A stretch of DNA of 64,000 bases, from NCBI GenBank assembly GCA_963942565.1, contig OZ012701.1, forward strand, positions 2,528,969-2,592,968, read 5' to 3'. The notes beneath the pieces were generated by a model. The model was not told the origin of the DNA. It was given only the letters and a program-made list of their open reading frames with translations, and made no database searches. This DNA is from Maea johnstoni. Taxonomy: Eukaryota > Annelida > Polychaeta > Spionida > Magelonidae. Position 1 is the stretch's first letter, and each line of letters opens with the position of its first letter. The position numbers and the translations under genes were made by a program. Shown here piece after piece: positions 59,787 through 64,000 of this stretch.

Positions 59787-61374
59787 GGTGTTCTTATAAA
59801 AGCCCAGCTTTCTTATTGTAATAAGGTGATTGGAGTTTTGGAGGGTTAAATGTTTAACTGAATTCGAAAAGTACTAATAAATATGACTAATACAACTATA
59901 CATGGACATGTACATTACTTTGACCATTTAGCATGCAACATAAGCACTAACCCCGTTGCAAGTTGCTAGTGAATTCTGCAAAAATGGCAATGGGGGAAGC
60001 TGAACAAGACCCTGACTAGCCACACTGGGTAATGGAAAGTAATGTTTTGGGCAAAGTTCAATATCACCTTTGTTTGATAGAGTGGCAGGGCAAGTGGAAG
60101 TGTCGGCAGGGCCAGTCAACTTTAGGGGTAGCTTGCCCCGCTCAGAGAATAATGTTTTGAAACCCTGCTATTGATTCTTGTAATGCTACCTCAGATGTGT
60201 TGGAACAGGAAAAATGTATTACCTAGCTTATGCAAGCTGCATTGATATTCTGGTATAAGTATCAACATTGTGCACAGTATTTTGAAAAAAAATATGTCCA
60301 TTATTGAGTAGTAGTTTCAATATGGCATAAAAACGCTTAGGACAAGGACTAAGCTGTACCTGAAAATCAGATAAGGTTCTTTATAAACAAGTAACTCACC
60401 TATGATTTTGAGAAGGGTACAATTTTTCAAAATGTGTCATAACACCAAAATACCTTTTTTAAACATTCACACAGTTTTAAAATAGAGCATGATTAAGTTG
60501 GCCAGCAGGGCATCTCAGCCTCATTTGGACACCCAATCCCTCAAAAATCACCCGTCAGGATACCCAAATAATTTTGTGAGTAACCCTTTAAAGAGACACT
60601 TTCAAACATATAAATAATTTTTTTAAGGCATTTATTTCAATAGGTATATGCATGTTCATGGTTATTATGGGCCATATCAACCTATTCAAACTGTTGCGTA
60701 CAAAATTTTAGAATATTGAATTCAATATTTACCCTCAAAATCAGGAAAACTTGCTCCCTCATTTGGCTGTCTTATATTATAGTAATATCATCCTGGAACC
60801 CTATTTGTTCAGGACTTTTGTAAAATAGTAGATTTTAGAGAATTTATATCTGTGGTGGACAGGAAAGCTCTTCGACAGAGATTTTAGATACCTTCACAGA
60901 AACAGAGATTCTCCTTCAAGTGAAGAAGAAAATTTTAGCATATGTTATGGAAAGTTTAGCATATGGTCAATCTAGCCCAGATCCCAAAGTTTCTATTTAT
61001 GCATATATTTAAAAATTTGACCACCCGCATTTAATTTTAGGGGAATCTGTTCAGTGTTTCAGATGGAACTTACACACTGTTGTGGACAGGAAACATTTGT
61101 CACAAGTGTAGAAGGGGAAGGATTTAGTACATAAACATTTCTCAGAGAACAGAAATTTGTTACATCACTCAAATATAGATTATAGTCATATGGAAGACTC
61201 ATATGATACTGTTTTATACAAAGCCAGTCATAGATGAGCAGTCTAAATGATTTTAAAAAACAATTTCCAGGGATAGCCCAATAGACTTGTATGATCTACT
61301 CCAGTAAAAATATCTATCAGTTAATAAGATCATTACATAGTTATTTCAAAAGCATCTAGCAAATTGGGCATTAA
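59787..61374. other. No gene recognised
   Basis: AT-rich unique sequence; nothing supported. Confidence 0.4.
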
Positions 61375-61570
61375 CTATTAACCTTACCAGTGCTGAGACT
61401 ACTTTCATCCAAGGCACAAGAATGCTAAGATTTTTGAAAAGCATTTAAACCCTGTCATGTTGGTATTCATTGGAAAGCTCTCGCCGAGCACTCTCAGAGT
61501 TTCGGTAATTTTTCGTTTTTTTGCATGATATTGCATTGGCCAAATTAGCCACCAGCAGCATAAGGGTTAA
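61375..61570. mobile_element. Small TTAA-type MITE, copy of 16003-16165
   Basis: 'attaaccttaccagtg' to 'gcataagggttaatg', sharing the interior 'atgttggtattcattgga' block with the 16003 copy. Confidence 0.55.
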
Positions 61571-62834
61571 TGTTCATAATTCATTCATAACTCAGCTAGT
61601 TTGATATCAATTGTTAAATGTACAGATGTGTACCTTGACTGACACCTCCATCCTGTCAGCAAATGCAATGTCTCCATTCACCTCTACATCCCTAATCCTG
61701 AAGCCACCCATTCAGTTAATCAGGGTAGATGCAATTTCCCCCGAAGCATATCCTCCTTCCCCAGACTAAACAATAAGGGGTGTTAATGAGAGGGGACAGT
61801 GGAGGAAAAACAGAATCCACATTGTCTGGGGTATACCAACAACCTTGATTTGTACAGGAAGTGATATAAAACTGACCAGGTAGTGAGTGAAATCTACCTC
61901 TGAGAATGCAGAAGGTAACATCATGTTTTTCAAAACTGTTTGGATTGATGATCTATTTTTAAAGAAGATTCAATGTTAAATAATTTACAGCTCATATATT
62001 TTAATTGTCTAACAATTGCCCTTGTGGGGAAGTGGTTCCTCTAACATTAGACATTGTCATCTGTTACCTACTATCAGAGACAAATTAAACCCACTCTCTG
62101 CTGCCATCTAATTTCTAATTAAGTGCTTCCTTCAGTAAAGGTTATGTCTTTATATCAGTGCACTAACTTAACTTTTTATTAAAGCAGAAAATTTCCCAAT
62201 AGTGCACTCTTTCAATGAAAGATATTGATTCTTACAGAAAATGTGATTCCGTAACAAATGGTAAATGTGATTCCGTAAGAAGACCATCTGTCAAAATTTC
62301 TTGAATAAAGTTCACTTTAACTCATTCAACTCATAACTTTGTGGTGGAATCTGTGCAAAACAAATTTACCTACCATATGATTAAGAAGATTTTGGAAAAG
62401 TGGCAGGAACAGCATGAAAGAAGTATTTGATTTAAGTGGTAGAAAACAGATGCTAATATTGAGTGATTCCGTAACAGGCATGTTTTTTCACTTTTTTACC
62501 CAAAAATAATTTACTGGGGAAGTTGGAACTTGGTCCATTTAAAAGAACTTTCAAAGCCCTACACAACTATATAAAGCATGATTTCCTAACTTTTTCCCTT
62601 AAAAAGATATCTAAGCTTGAACAGCAAAAGTGCGATTCTGTAACAGCTTGATTGGGCCTTATTATTACAGCAAAATGGTCCAAAATCAAGCACAATGAGG
62701 TATTTATTCAAAATTCCCTAGAATGATAGAGCCTAAGAAATTACAAAAATCACAATTCAAGTTTTCACGCCATATTTTTTGATGAAATTCCCAGTGGCAA
62801 CTAATGGCCCAAAGATGGTGTGCTGTGCATGCCC
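61571..62834. other. No gene recognised
   Basis: 'gtgattccgtaac' occurs several times between 62240 and 62650 with spacing too irregular to call an array. Confidence 0.4.
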
Positions 62835-63020
62835 GATCTAGGTTTGTCTGTAATGTTATTGATACAAGAGCCCTGATTGGTGCTTGTTCCCGTGTGACCT
62901 TGTGCTGATGCCAGATCAGTGACTCCGGGCATGGGTCCAGCTCTTCACTATATAGCACATATAGTAATTGGTTTCTCGCCACATATCCACATATTCTTTT
63001 CTTCATCTAAGTATATATAT
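62835..63020 (+). repeat. Dispersed repeat, copy of 9205-9385
   Basis: Shared ordered blocks 'agagccctgattggtgcttg', 'catatagtaattggt' and 'cacatatccacatattct'. Confidence 0.7.
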
Positions 63021-63558
63021 ATGCTTATATCCTAGTCTTGCACTGCCAAGTGAGATGCACCTAGAGTAAACCTGACCACCTGGGATATACTTGCCATGTA
63101 GTTATGCTAAAGATAAACACACAAGGGACAGAGATTTATCAGCCTTGAATCTAGGTCAGTTCCTGACCAGTTGGCACTGAAGAAACAAGGCACTTTCAAG
63201 CCTTGAGCTTATCAGTGACCTTATTTTCTGCTTCACCTCAGCAGGCTGTAAAATATATAGCACATATAGTAATTGGTTTCTCGCCACATATCCACATATT
63301 CTTTTCTTCATCTAAGTATATATATATGCTTATATCCTAGTCTTGCACTGCCAAGTGAGATGCACCTAGAGTAAACCTGACCACCTGGGATATACTTGCC
63401 ATGTAGTTATGCTAAAGATAAACACACAAGGGACAGAGATTTATCAGCCTTGAATCTAGGTCAGTTCCTGACCAGTTGGCACTGAAGAAACAAGGCACTT
63501 TCAAGCCTTGAGCTTATCAGTGACCTTATTTTCTGCTTCACCTCAGCAGGCTGTAAAA
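62950..63558 (+). repeat. Exact 305-bp tandem duplication
   Basis: The 304-305 bp starting 'tatagcacatatagtaattg' at 62951 recur from 63256 with no difference I can find. The first copy overlaps the end of the dispersed repeat. Confidence 0.93.
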
Positions 63559-64000
63559 GACAGGTTGGGTAGTGGCTCTGGTGATAGTGGTGGTAGGCAG
63601 TGCAGGACTTAGGGTGACAGTAACAGGTATACTGGGCAGTTAGTAACACTTACCTGCAAGTGAACAATTTAGTACTTACTAAGTGCTAAACTGGTCATAG
63701 TTACTACTTAGAAATTTGATATAAATTTTTCAACAGTGGCTAGCATCACTGAATTCCTGTCCTGAAGCATGTATGCTGATGCGTTTTATACCAGGCATCA
63801 TGAATGTAGTCAGGATTACTTAACAGGATGGTGCTATCACTGCTATGCCATTTAGTGTTTTTGTTTTCAACCCTTCTGTATCAACTGCTTACAAAGCAAG
63901 TGCAGAGAGACAGCAAACAGTTAGCTTTATTAGCATACAATTATAGGTACCTAGACATGGTCATTATTAATCTGTACAATTGAAAATAGACTGTTTAGGA
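63559..64000. other. No recognisable feature
   Basis: Nothing supported to the window edge. Confidence 0.4.

Overview
This is a eukaryotic, almost certainly animal, window. Its genes are intron-bearing with GT-AG splice sites. It carries large (TA)n microsatellites, many inverted-repeat transposons and one LTR retroelement. The gene mix (flavin monooxygenase, sushi-domain membrane protein, the axonemal gene TTC29, PCNP, and a large glycosyltransferase-like gene with a mucin-like repeat) fits an invertebrate deuterostome. Amphioxus (Branchiostoma) is my best guess; this is an inference from gene content and style, not proof.

Layout. 0-4.6 kb: tail of a CR1/L2-type LINE, then the first two coding exons of an FMO gene on the minus strand, with (TA)n arrays in its intron. 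4.9-6.5 kb: a foldback DNA element. 6.95-11.1 kb (+): five exons of a type I membrane protein with three sushi/CCP domains, a two-cysteine stalk and a terminal transmembrane segment. Its intron 3 carries a hAT-like MITE that landed exactly on the splice donor. 11.3-17.6 kb: microsatellites, a Crypton-like relic, a hairpin element and SINE-like repeats. 17.7-24.1 kb (+): a TTAA-flanked element, then an intron-containing TTC29 copy with several disabling changes. 26.3-34.5 kb: two inverted copies of a foldback transposon, one intact and empty, the other hit by two further transposons. Between them lie an unrecognised minus-strand coding exon and two exons of a PCNP copy broken by a palindrome-forming insertion. 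34.5-40.9 kb: repeats, including a complete 1.0 kb TTAA element. 41.0-44.6 kb (+): a type II membrane glycosyltransferase-like gene, a 57-bp minisatellite encoding a mucin-like tail in another frame, and a spliced downstream exon. 48.3-57.1 kb (-): a Ty3/Gypsy-type element with near-identical 228-bp LTRs. 57.2-64 kb: a ~350-bp tandem array, MITEs and an exact 305-bp tandem duplication.

The most unusual object is the Gypsy-type element. Besides gag- and pol-like regions it carries a CW-type zinc finger next to the integrase, a C2H2-finger region and a TatD-family nuclease region before the 3' LTR. A covarying short hairpin (CCGAY-loop-RTCGG) recurs about fourteen times, in the 5' leader, coding regions and 3' region. 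The element is treated here as a fossil with a handful of breaks.
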